Positions 7,526 through 13,924 of a DNA stretch of 13,924 bases are shown piece by piece. The stretch covers positions 1 through 13,924 of the forward strand of contig PJAB01001520.1 in NCBI GenBank assembly GCA_002887195.1, written 5' to 3'. How positions within the stretch are numbered: the first letter of the stretch is position 1; each line of letters starts with the position of its first letter. The position numbers and the translations under genes were made by a program. Below the pieces are notes generated by a model. The model saw nothing but the letters and a program-made list of their open reading frames with translations, ran no database searches and was not told the origin of the DNA. The DNA is from Chrysochromulina parva. Lineage: Eukaryota; Haptophyta; Prymnesiales; Chrysochromulinaceae.

Positions 7526-7550
7526 GCAGCCAGTACGTGTAGCTGGCTGC
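7526..7550 (+). other. 8-bp GC-rich hairpin 100 bases after the stop
   Basis: GCAGCCAG (7526-7533), a nine-base loop, then CTGGCTGC (7543-7550), with imperfect GC-rich extension on both sides. It lies in the presumed 3' UTR of the MerT/MerP-like gene. A role in RNA processing or stability is possible but unsupported. Confidence 0.4.
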
Positions 7551-7671
7551 GGCGGCTTACCGCTTTTGGTGGGACGGGCTCGGTGTGTTCTCTCAAATTT
7601 TTTACCTTTTCAAACGAATCTCCGAAGTCCGATGCTCTCGCAGGTCATTCCTGCTCCGCTGAAGTTCGCTG

Positions 7672-7679
7672 TATAAAAT
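7672..7679 (+). promoter_or_regulatory. TATA-like box of the alpha/beta-hydrolase-fold gene
   Basis: TATAAAAT in an AT-rich dip of otherwise GC-rich DNA, 171 bases upstream of the ATG at 7850. A start site about 30 bases downstream would leave a 5' UTR of roughly 150 bases. The other TATA box called here (chaperonin-10 gene) has a similar spacing. Confidence 0.4.
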
Positions 7680-7849
7680 AATAGGATCTCTCGACTCTTA
7701 TTTGGACTAATCTCCCTGGATCCTGCTCATCCACTACACACGCCCCTAAGGAAGAGGCGCCAGAGGACGCTCGGGCAATGCTCAAATGACGACAAATTCC
7801 GCAGCAAACATGCAGAACATCTGCCTCCCTGTGTCTATCGCAGGCGTCC

Positions 7850-9500
7850 ATGGAGTGGAGGAAAGGGTTCCTGACCGAGGCTCCGCCGCCAAACAAGTCG
7901 ACGCAGCGTAAGAAGGCCAACGCGCTACCCGATGACGCGTTCTTGCCAGCTGAAACGTACGATCTCGCCGATGATGACGGTGAGTGCTGGCTGCACAACG
8001 GCCATCATGTTTCGCTTCCCTGATGTGATCTGTGCTGCGCAGACGAAACGGTGGACCCGCGCATCGCCGAGATCGACTGCCCCGAAGAGGCGTACACGTT
8101 CTCAGTTGAATTCTCGCGATCGCACTGCAACCTGTACAACACGGGCATTGTGAAGATCACGCCCGAGACCAACATGCAATTCTGTGAAGACATTCGAGTG
8201 GTGATGCACAACCGCAAATTCTTCGGCCACCACGATGGCGGCGGCCTCGGCGGCAAAAAGAAGACGATGCTGCTGCCATCGGGCATCGTGGTGAGCTCAC
8301 ACTGCGCGGAGCTCGATGAACCTTTTCGTGAAGCATCTGCGACTGCTCTCACTATCATCGCGCCGTTGCTTGTTGCGACACCGCAGCTCAACTACCTCGA
8401 GTGGGGTGACGAGGCGGCACCGCCAATCGTGCTGCTGCATGACATCTGTGGTTGCTGCCACGACTTTGACGAGATCGCGCGCCCCCTCGCCGACAAGTAC
8501 CGCGTCCTCTCTGTAGATGTGCGAGGCCATGGCGAGACGACTCATTCGCCAAGGTGAGCCTGGTTGCCTCTGATGTCCTCTGATTGCCTCTGATTGCCTC
8601 TGATGGCGAGACGACCCTCGCCCGCCCAGGCGACAATACGGCATCGAGTTCCTCGTCGAGGACGTGCATGAGCTCGTGGTGAGGCTCAGCCTGAACGGAC
8701 GCGATTGGGGCGGCGCATGGACACGTCCATGGGTCCTCTTGGGCAGAGGGATGGGTGCAGCGATCGCGACGGCGTACGCTGCACGCCACCCTGGCCGGTG
8801 TGCGGGGCTCGTTCTGTGGGATTTCGATCCGGAGTGGCCGAAGGACAGGCTCAACTTCTACCCGTACCAGGCGGCGCACTTTGCCAACCAACTTGCAACC
8901 GCCTCCTTCCTCAACGACAAGCTCCAGCTGCAGGAGGACGGCAAATACCTCTCGATCACCTTTGTCAACCGCTTGCATCACCTAGACGTGCTCGAGGATG
9001 CAAGGGGGTGCGAGTTCAATATGGATCACCACTTCTTCGTGAGCGACTTCAACCCGGGCATCGCGTGGGCTCTGCTGCGCGAAGCGGCCACCAAGGCCAA
9101 GCTTCTCTTCCTTTGGTCCCAAAACTCGCGAGAGTGGTCATACGGGCGCATGCACGAGATCGCCACCTCGCTGCGCCAGGGTGAGCACAGGCACGTCGAG
9201 ACGGCGACAGTTGCACGTGGCACCACGATTGACGCCGAGAGCAAGCACGCGGTGGAGGACTTTTCGAAGCTGTACATGTCTTCGTCGGGGCACATTTGCG
9301 CCTTTGCAGACAGCATCGACCGGGAGGCGCGCAGCGTGCTCAAGGCTCAGGGCCTCGCGCGCTATGAGAAGATCTCCGACGCCGAGCTTGCGCAGAGGAA
9401 GGCTGAGCAAGAGTCGGTGCGCATGGCCGCACGCGAGGCTGCTGAGGCGATGTCCGCAGAGGACAAGCCGATCACCGTAGACGACGACCTGCTCGATTGA
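7850..9500 (+). CDS. alpha/beta-hydrolase-fold protein lacking the Ser nucleophile
   Basis: A three-exon gene: 7850-7979, 8043-8553 and 8630-9500, joined in frame to give 503 residues. Splice sites are GTGAGT...GCGCAG and GTGAGC...GCCCAG; both junctions split a codon, and each unspliced frame runs into a stop. Residues 1-155 are an N-terminal region I do not recognise, beginning MEWRKGFLTEAPPP. The hydrolase core starts near 158 (LNYLEWGD). It has HDICGCCHDF at 176-185 (HG-loop equivalent), DVRGHGET at 202-209, and the nucleophile elbow VLLGRGMGAAIATAYAARHP at 249-268. Here the canonical G-x-S-x-G is G252-R-G254-M-G256, so the catalytic Ser is Gly. A His in SSSGHICAFAD (H435) sits where the catalytic His is expected. 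The protein ends in a charged helix and acidic tail (ITVDDDLLD). It may be a non-catalytic ligand-binding or scaffold member of the fold; substrate unknown. No transit peptide is evident. Confidence 0.85.
7980..8042 (+). other. intron 1 of the alpha/beta-hydrolase-fold gene (63 bp)
   Basis: Donor GTGAGT at 7980 and acceptor GCGCAG ending at 8042. Removal joins G (7979) to AC (8043-8044) as a GAC codon and keeps the acidic stretch ADDD-DETVDP continuous. Without splicing, the frame from 7850 meets a stop within the intron. Confidence 0.85.
8554..8629 (+). other. intron 2 of the alpha/beta-hydrolase-fold gene (76 bp)
   Basis: Donor AAG|GTGAGC at 8554 and acceptor CGCCCAG|G ending at 8629. Splicing joins AG+G into an Arg codon (residue 214) and connects the HGETTHSP strand to the frame carrying the nucleophile elbow, in the correct fold order. 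The unspliced frame stops at 8555-8557. Half of the intron is a 10-bp tandem repeat. Confidence 0.88.
8564..8603 (+). repeat. four copies of a 10-bp repeat in intron 2
   Basis: TTGCCTCTGA at 8564-8573, 8584-8593 and 8594-8603, with a variant TGTCCTCTGA at 8574-8583. It is a pyrimidine-rich intronic minisatellite that may change intron length between strains. Confidence 0.88.
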
Positions 9501-9515
9501 GCCCCGGCTCATCAG

Positions 9516-9529
9516 CCCCCCCCCGGGGG
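9516..9529. repeat. C9G5 run between convergent genes
   Basis: Nine C residues followed by five G residues, containing the palindrome CCCCCGGGGG (9520-9529) and followed by CCGG. It lies 16 bases after the stop of the alpha/beta-hydrolase-fold gene, in the 161-base gap to the converging OTU gene. It can form a strong hairpin in either transcript and is also prone to length change and sequencing error. Confidence 0.6.
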
Positions 9530-9661
9530 CCGGTTAAATGTGTCGCCAGAGGCGAGCATCAAGATTTCCAAAAAGTTCATTTCCAAAGCGTCTCACATGC
9601 ATATTGTGATTCGCACATGCCGCATGGCGCGCGCTTTTGCGCCTTAATGTCCGAGGGTCGG

Positions 9662-10741
9662 CTACAAGGTTATTATGCTGTTACTAATTGATGTTCGTTC
9701 GGAGGCGGTATTGTCCCCGTCTGCCGAGTCGTCCTCAACGGCGCCCTGTGCCGCCGCGACGGCTTCGCGGTGTCGCTGCTCCTTCCTCGCGCGCTTCTCC
9801 TCCTTCTTGCGCGCCTTGGCGTCACGCGCCTTCTCTATACCGGACATCGGCGGCGCGGCCGGCGCGGCCCTTTTAGTGTCCTCATCAGCACCGACGTCCT
9901 TCTCCATTGCCGCAGCACCTGCATCGTCTTCATCGCCATCAGCAGCTGAAGGCACGCCATGACCATTCGCGGCGACCTTGTCTGAAATGTCGACAGCGTC
10001 CAGAGCGCTCGCGAGCTTGTCCACCTGCGCAGATTTGGCTGACTTACCTCCGTCGTCGGCCGCGCCGGTCGCGTCGACCGCGGGCTCGCCCTCGCTGCCG
10101 CCCTTGCTGCCGCCCTTGCTGCCGCCCTTGGCATTCTTGGCGCCAACCGGCCGTGGGGCCGCTTTGCTGTGCACCGAATTGTAATGCTCGCCGTCGTGGT
10201 AAGATATGTGGATTTCCCGCAGCGGCTTCGCCTCCTTACGCGCGGCTGGATCGCCTGAAGCACAGTCGATACGATACGATGGGTGCTCGAGCTGATGTAC
10301 AATGATGTTGACACGCAGCGCCTGCGCTGCGGCAATGAGCTCCACCTGGCCTGCCCACTCGCCGTCGGCACCCATACGCTCGACGTACGACTCAAAGTCC
10401 TTATCCTCAGACTCCTCAGACTCGCCAAACGACATGAAGGGAGAGAATTCTGCCTCGTGTGCCTTGAGATGCGTGCAGATGCGCTGGCGGTAGCTGTCGT
10501 GAGCATTCTCATTGTTCTCCAGCTGATCTGCGAGCGACCTGAAAAAGCAGTTGCCGTCGCGCTGCACCTCGACCAGCTCGTATCCATCCTGCCGCAGCAT
10601 GTTTGTGAACGATGCAAGGGACGCGGAGTCCAACTCGCCGCGGCGGTGCTTGCCCTTGTCGCGAGTACGATTGACCTCCGTCTTGCGCGCTTTACGCTCC
10701 TCCTTTACGCTCGGCTTATCCTTTTGCTTTCCCTTGGCCAT
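9662..10741 (-). CDS. OTUD3: OTU-domain deubiquitinase, OTUD3-like
   Basis: A 359-residue protein starting at the ATG at 10741, whose context is favourable (GGAAAAATGGCC). The frame stays open far upstream to 11269, but that extension is compositionally unlike coding sequence. Residues 45-190 are an OTU cysteine protease domain of the OTUD3 type: catalytic D62-G-N-C65 in VQRDGNCFFRSLADQL, GEWAGQVELIAAAQ at 127-140, NIIVHQLEHPSYRI at 145-158, and the catalytic His, H186, in SYHDGEHYNSV. All catalytic residues are intact, so it should cleave ubiquitin chains; OTUD3 enzymes are described as preferring K6/K11-type linkages, but specificity here is not visible. The N-terminus is Lys/Arg-rich (KQKDKPSVKEERKARK), suggesting nuclear or RNA association. 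The C-terminal half is disordered: KGGS repeats at 205-216, acidic Ala/Asp stretches, and a basic charged helix at 302-325. It converges with the alpha/beta-hydrolase-fold gene. Confidence 0.9.
   Translation of the reverse strand: MAKGKQKDKPSVKEERKARKTEVNRTRDKGKHRRGELDSASLASFTNMLRQDGYELVEVQRDGNCFFRSLADQLENNENAHDSYRQRICTHLKAHEAEFSPFMSFGESEESEDKDFESYVERMGADGEWAGQVELIAAAQALRVNIIVHQLEHPSYRIDCASGDPAARKEAKPLREIHISYHDGEHYNSVHSKAAPRPVGAKNAKGGSKGGSKGGSEGEPAVDATGAADDGGKSAKSAQVDKLASALDAVDISDKVAANGHGVPSAADGDEDDAGAAAMEKDVGADEDTKRAAPAAPPMSGIEKARDAKARKKEEKRARKEQRHREAVAAAQGAVEDDSADGDNTASERTSISNSIITL
10094..10129. repeat. three copies of a 12-bp repeat in the OTU gene
   Basis: GCTGCCGCCCTT occurs three times head to tail (10094-10105, 10106-10117, 10118-10129). 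On the minus strand it encodes the KGGS repeats that follow the OTU catalytic domain. The frame is kept. Confidence 0.9.
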
Positions 10742-11404
10742 TTTTCCACGACAGCGGCTGAAGATCGGCTGGTCAGCTCGCCTCAGGACTCGGGGCTCAT
10801 CACACCATGCCTTTTCTTGCAGCCTTTTCTTGTCAAGTTTTAGGTGCCCAGCTTGGCGTTTTGCGCGTTGCGTCAAGTTGCGTTGGGAGCATGCGTTGGG
10901 AGCATGCGAGAGTGGAGCATACCGTATCGCGACTACACGCAACCGGCGGACCGCGTACGAACCGCGCCCTCGCAGCGATGGTCCCTCTCTACCGTCCCCC
11001 GTGCCGCCGCAGCCGCGATTGCGCAGCCGGCGGCGAGTCAGAGGCACTTTGGCCGCGCACGATGAGCAGGGCCAGCCGGAACCCCGGGAAAGTAAATGCA
11101 AAAAACGATCGATGCAGATGCCTAAGGTTCTTTGAGAGGCATGTACTAAGTACGATACAACTACTTGACCTTGCGCGTCGACCTCGCCGAAATAGCGATG
11201 CCCACACACGCTGCCTAGCTGGAGAGCGACTTCGCTGGCAGACACGCTCGAGATGTCTGATCCCAGCACGGCACACGCGCTTGACTGATCTCGCCAGCGC
11301 GCCCATCGGGCTCGTTGCTGCTGATTGCGACTTGCGCGAGGCCCAATCTGCGGCTGCCGGCTTCACCCTATCCTGTGGGACCTATGAATGCACCATTCAC
11401 CATC
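10742..11404. other. 663-base region upstream of the OTU gene, no gene seen
   Basis: Lies between the OTU ATG and the chaperonin-10 stop, both on the minus strand. Several overlapping frames are open on both strands (for example minus 10989-11366 and plus 10807-11415), but they are Arg-rich, mutually overlapping and show no recognised domain, as expected from high GC. It contains a 13-bp direct repeat (10880-10905), a less GC-rich patch around 11090-11160 and the palindrome GTACTAAGTAC. It should hold the OTU promoter and 5' UTR and the 3' UTR of the chaperonin-10 gene. No TATA box was seen. Confidence 0.5.
10880..10905. repeat. two tandem copies of a 13-bp repeat
   Basis: GCGTTGGGAGCAT at 10880-10892 and 10893-10905, followed by a diverged GCGAGAGTGGAGCAT. 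It lies 139-164 bases upstream of the OTU start codon. Confidence 0.75.
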
Positions 11405-11816
11405 TCAATCTTTGAGAACGCCCATGATGTCGTCATCGCGGAAGAGAACGTACTCTTCGTCGGCGATTGTGACATCACTCCCGCCGTACTGCGGCAGCAG
11501 CACTTTGTCATCGATCTTGACGCCCATCGGCAGCAAACTACCATCCTTGTCGCGCTTGCCCGGTCCCGTAGCGATGACAATGCCCTCGTTAAGCTTGGTC
11601 TTTGTGCTCTCGGGCAGCAACACGCCGCCAATGGACTTGGTCGGCGGTTCAATGCGCTTAACCTGCAGTGTCATCGAAGGACGAGCGCAGCACTGGTCAG
11701 CATGGTCATCAGCGTGGCCCATCTGCGATTGGCGTTCAGGCGGTGCTCTGTACCAGCACACGGTCGAGCAACGGGATTAGACGGCGAGCGGCCTGCGGCA
11801 GTGAGGAGCACAGCAT
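11405..11816 (-). CDS. cpn10: chaperonin 10 (GroES/Hsp10), probably mitochondrial
   Basis: Two exons on the minus strand: 11816-11754 (21 codons) and 11662-11405 (85 codons plus TGA), giving 106 residues, the usual length for a single-domain Cpn10. Exon 1 reads MLCSSLPQAARRLIPLLDRV plus Leu, and exon 2 begins VKRIEPP, so the join recreates the conserved LLDRVLVKRIEP strand at phase 0. The mobile loop that contacts Cpn60 is TKSIGGVLLPES (29-40), then IATGPGKRDKDG, the LLPQYGG roof/base region, and the closing YVLFRDDDIMGVL. This is the co-chaperonin that caps Cpn60 during ATP-driven folding in organelles. The short Arg-containing, acid-free N-terminus resembles the uncleaved targeting sequence of mitochondrial Cpn10, so mitochondria are more likely than plastids. 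The start is fixed by a stop just upstream (11820-11822). A TATA box lies 152 bases upstream of the start. Confidence 0.93.
11663..11753 (-). other. intron of the chaperonin-10 gene (91 bp)
   Basis: On the minus strand the donor is CTG|GTACAG and the acceptor CTGCAG|GTT. Splicing at phase 0 joins LLDRVL to VKRIE, which is what the family requires. The unspliced exon 1 frame soon reads into a stop, and the exon 2 frame alone lacks the conserved first strand. Confidence 0.9.
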
Positions 11817-11967
11817 TAGCTAGTGTGTGGCGGTTTGATCAGGAAAAGGTGTGCGCTCAGGCAGCGCAGCGGTCGCCGAGGAGACGTCACCATCGTGGAA
11901 ATCGAGAGTTTGGATGACGTGTCTTTCTCAAAATCTTGTGTCCAGAAGGTTTTTTCAACGGCCTGTT

Positions 11968-11975
11968 CTTTTATA
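11968..11975 (-). promoter_or_regulatory. cpn10: TATA box of the chaperonin-10 gene
   Basis: TATAAAAG on the minus strand (CTTTTATA on plus), 152 bases upstream of the ATG at 11816. Transcription would be expected about 30 bases downstream, leaving a 5' UTR of roughly 120 bases. The sequence is a good consensus match in an AT-rich dip. Confidence 0.5.
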
Positions 11976-12100
11976 CTTTTAACGGACAGTAGTAGGCTAT
12001 GAGTGTGTGCGCGTTTGTGTTTTCACAGCAGCAGCAGTCAGTTTCCCCTGCCCGACAGCTACAACACCAGCAGGACGCAGGCGTCCGAGAGAGGCGCACT

Positions 12101-12105
12101 ATTGG
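12101..12105 (-). promoter_or_regulatory. CCAAT-like box upstream of chaperonin 10
   Basis: ATTGG on plus reads CCAAT on minus, within ACCAATA, 126 bases upstream of the TATA box. The same heptamer lies upstream of two other minus-strand genes (2363-2369 and 3672-3678). Short motifs like this arise easily by chance. Confidence 0.25.
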
Positions 12106-12402
12106 TCGGGTCGCTTGGCTTGATTGCTAGCTCTTTCACCAGTGACCAGACAGAAGTAGAACGCTAGACGTCCTAGAACAGCCCGAGCATACTGCACGTA
12201 CCGTATCAATGCCGATCAAGCCCCGCGTAGAGGCGTAGAGTTACCGGCTCGGTCTGGGCTCGGTGTATCGTTCCGTTCCTAATGAACGAGTGAGCGTCCG
12301 TGCGCAGGGCTCGTCTGTTGCGCCAGAGGCCACTCTGCTACTCTGCATGACTAGAGTCCGACTCAATTAAAGAGCATCCGTTCGCGAGCCGACTACAATC
12401 TT

Positions 12403-13924
12403 CTACAACGGGTCCTTGCGGAGCAGGTCACGTACTACGACAGAATCTGGGAGCACATCTGGGCAGAAGCACAGACACCATCGACGGGTTTGCCACCAGT
12501 CGGGGGCGCTGCTCATTGGTGCCCGCACGGCCGAGCTTTCGACAGCCTGAGTGTTCATTGGGTATTTTGTCTCGGTGGCCGTTGGGCGTCGCATTTGCGT
12601 TGCCGCAATCTGTGATTCCGGTTGGGATGGGCGCGGCAGGGACTGCACAGGCCGTTGCTGCGGTGGCGACGCACCGTAGAGCTTTGATTTGGCACTGGTT
12701 GCCCCCGGGGCTCTGAGCGAGGATGACAACCCAAATTCGACATCGCTCACGAGTGCAGCGAATTCATAGACGTTCAAGCCAGACGACTGCTCACCGTACG
12801 CAATACTGATCGCCCGAACCTCTTCCTCCGTAATAGACAGCCCATACTGCGAGAGCGCCGCCACTAGGTCTGGCTTGCTAATCAGCCCATTCTGCTGAAA
12901 GCGAGCGAACGCCTGGCGCACGTGCGAGCTGACAGCAGGACTGCCATGCGGCATCGGTACCAATGGCGATGCTGACGACCGTTCGTCAGGTGGCGTCCAG
13001 CCTGCAGTCACGCCACCCAGTGGCGCCACAGGACTTCGGATGACGCCTGCCTCGAGGTCACGCACAAGCTCAGCAAACTCGTTCAGATCGAGCCTGCCGT
13101 CGGGCGTGTCGTCGTACCGGCGCAACACCGACTGCGCATCCCGGATCGTCGCATCGCTCAACCCATAGTGACGCAGCGCGTCCCGAAGCTCGCGGTAGCC
13201 GAGAAAGCCGCTCTTGTTCGCGTCAAAGTGGTAAAAAGCACGTGTCACCGAAGAGGGCTCAGCGAAAGTGGATAGTGAGTGGTACTGCGGCGCCTCCGAA
13301 AGCGGCGTCACAATCTGAGGCGGACGTAGAAACGGTGACGTTGAGCTGCGGCCGCTGATGATTCGATGGGCGTCGCGCTTTAGATCGGCAGCCTCCTGTA
13401 ACAATCTCTTCCTCTCGGTTGCAGCCTGCTTCTCTTTGGCGACTAGCCTTGCCTCGGTGTTCTTCCACGCAGCAGACGCGAATTCTGCCAGGCGCTCGGC
13501 GTCTCGGATGCGCGCCTGGGAATCTGCACTTTCTTTCTCTGCAGCTAATGCGCGCTCCTCTGCCTCCCGGCGCTTCAGCTCGATGTGGGACAGAGCCATC
13601 GTTGCATGATCGGTGAGCTCTTGCGCTTCGAGTCGTACCGCCTGCATCTCTGAACGAACTCCCGAAAGCAATCGCCACCGATCATCTGCCTCATCAAGCT
13701 TTCGTTGCATATGCCTCGCCCAGCGGTGTTCAGGCGCTCCGGGCGAAGTATAGCGACCACTGTATGGAGAGATAGGATTTGGGGACGGTGAGACCGCATC
13801 GCTTCGGACGACGCCTGCCTCGAGGTCACGCACAAGCTGAGCAAACTCGTTCAGATCGAGCCTGCCGTCGGGCGTCTCGTCGTACCGGCGCACCACCGAC
13901 TGCGCCTCTCTGAGCGTCACATCG
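12403..13924 (-). CDS. EF-hand and coiled-coil protein, 5' end outside window
   Basis: The 3' part of an intronless frame: at least 507 residues visible, reading off the right edge with no ATG start in the window. Counting from the GTG codon at 13920 as residue 1, canonical EF-hand loops are D14-E-T-P-D-G-R-L-D-L-N-E25, D233-A-N-K-S-G-F-L-G-Y-R-E244 and D270-D-T-P-D-G-R-L-D-L-N-E281. Two more hands, near 341-352 (FQQNGLISKPDL) and 376-386 (GEQSSGLNVYE), have lost the Asp/Asn ligands. Between hands 1 and 2 is a coiled coil of about 110 residues (about 75-185) rich in Glu, Arg, Lys and Ala. The repeated paired module, FDANKSG..., HYGLS..., YDDTPDGRLDLNEFAELV, is calmodulin-like, implying Ca2+-dependent binding. 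The C-terminal 95 residues are Ser/Pro/Gln-rich and end with a Trp/Cys-rich segment, DWWQTRRWCLCFCPDVLP. Partners and location are unknown; a cytoskeletal or flagellar role is only a guess. Confidence 0.85.
   Translation of the reverse strand, partial: DVTLREAQSVVRRYDETPDGRLDLNEFAQLVRDLEAGVVRSDAVSPSPNPISPYSGRYTSPGAPEHRWARHMQRKLDEADDRWRLLSGVRSEMQAVRLEAQELTDHATMALSHIELKRREAEERALAAEKESADSQARIRDAERLAEFASAAWKNTEARLVAKEKQAATERKRLLQEAADLKRDAHRIISGRSSTSPFLRPPQIVTPLSEAPQYHSLSTFAEPSSVTRAFYHFDANKSGFLGYRELRDALRHYGLSDATIRDAQSVLRRYDDTPDGRLDLNEFAELVRDLEAGVIRSPVAPLGGVTAGWTPPDERSSASPLVPMPHGSPAVSSHVRQAFARFQQNGLISKPDLVAALSQYGLSITEEEVRAISIAYGEQSSGLNVYEFAALVSDVEFGLSSSLRAPGATSAKSKLYGASPPQQRPVQSLPRPSQPESQIAATQMRRPTATETKYPMNTQAVESSAVRAPMSSAPDWWQTRRWCLCFCPDVLPDSVVVRDLLRKDPL
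13034..13156. repeat. 123-bp internal repeat in the EF-hand gene, copy A
   Basis: Pairs with 13802-13924 at an offset of 768 bp (256 codons, frame kept). I count 9 mismatches in 123 positions (about 93% identity) without gaps. It encodes the second hand of an EF-hand pair and its exit helix (DAQSVLRRYD to DLEAGVIRS). Confidence 0.9.
13802..13924. repeat. 123-bp internal repeat in the EF-hand gene, copy B
   Basis: Second copy of the block at 13034-13156, reaching the window edge, so the duplication may extend further. It encodes EAQSVVRRYDETPDGRLDLN and the following helix to LEAGVVRS. Confidence 0.9.

Larger units (their letters stand above)
7426..7849. other. intergenic region with hairpin and TATA-like box
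   Basis: 424 bases between two plus-strand genes. The left half should be the 3' UTR of the MerT/MerP-like gene and contains a GC-rich hairpin (7526-7550). Base composition drops around 7590-7690. The octamer TTCAAACG is at 7609-7616 and a TATA-like sequence at 7672-7679. A minus-strand open frame over 7645-7998 is antisense to exon 1 of the next gene and was not called. Confidence 0.5.
11817..12402. other. 586-base intergenic region, no gene seen
   Basis: Runs from the chaperonin-10 start to the EF-hand gene stop. The part near 11817-12110 should be the chaperonin-10 promoter and 5' UTR (TATA box 11968-11975). The rest is presumably the 3' UTR of the EF-hand gene. No long frame, tRNA-like fold or AATAAA-type signal was found. 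Short inverted repeats occur, for example CGTTC-ctaat-GAACG near 12280. Confidence 0.5.

Noticed and set aside
7645..7998. 117-residue minus-strand frame
   Set aside because: It is antisense to exon 1 and intron 1 of the alpha/beta-hydrolase-fold gene, whose splice junctions are consistent, and has no recognisable domain.
8297..8981. Minus-strand frames across the hydrolase-fold gene (8297-8854, 8388-8981)
   Set aside because: Antisense shadows; their repeated peptide (SEAIRG-like) comes from the intronic 10-bp repeat.
10742..11269. N-terminal extension of the OTU protein to 11269
   Set aside because: The frame is open, but the extra 176 residues are Arg/Cys-rich without any domain. The ATG at 10741 has a good initiation context, and the Lys-rich start MAKGKQKDK is typical of the family.
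11817..12150. Heat-shock elements upstream of chaperonin 10
   Set aside because: GAA and TTC trinucleotides are present (for example 11944-11955 and 12150-12163), but not with the two-base spacing of a heat-shock element.
12180..12330. Possible tRNA or structured RNA
   Set aside because: Short inverted repeats exist, but no cloverleaf or T-loop motif could be assembled.

Overview
The window looks like nuclear DNA from a GC-rich, gene-dense microbial eukaryote, most likely a unicellular alga. A haptophyte is my best guess, but this is inference from general style and not from a diagnostic marker. Direct evidence for a eukaryote is three short GT-AG introns (63, 76 and 91 bp) whose removal restores continuous reading frames, plus genes for eukaryote-specific proteins: UVSSA of transcription-coupled repair, an OTUD3-type deubiquitinase and a P4H-like oxygenase. 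Seven protein genes fit in about 13.9 kb, most of them intronless. Coding DNA is very GC-rich, so many long antisense frames are open by chance and were left out.

Layout. 1-127 is a coding-like edge that cannot be assigned. 128-863 has no convincing gene but holds a ~34-bp tandem repeat. 864-5876 carries three minus-strand genes in tandem: a protein of the phage/bacterial 'MGCDIH' family (864-2078), a 2-oxoglutarate/Fe(II) oxygenase (2362-3639) and UVSSA (3897-5876). A 154-bp gap separates UVSSA from a divergent plus-strand gene (6031-7425) that encodes two tandem MerT-like membrane modules, each followed by a MerP-like heavy-metal (HMA) domain. Next on the plus strand is a three-exon gene (7850-9500) for an alpha/beta-hydrolase-fold protein whose nucleophile position is glycine. 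It converges on a minus-strand OTU deubiquitinase (9662-10741). A two-exon minus-strand chaperonin-10 gene follows (11405-11816), with a TATA-like box upstream. At the right edge is the 3' part of a minus-strand EF-hand/coiled-coil gene (12403-13924, open at the window end).

The genes do not form one pathway: they are repair, ubiquitin removal, organelle protein folding, metal handling and calcium sensing. This is an ordinary eukaryotic mix, not an operon. The items most worth a second look are the duplicated MerT-MerP fusion, the alpha/beta hydrolase lacking its serine, the MGCDIH protein in a eukaryotic setting, and the recent internal duplication in the EF-hand gene.
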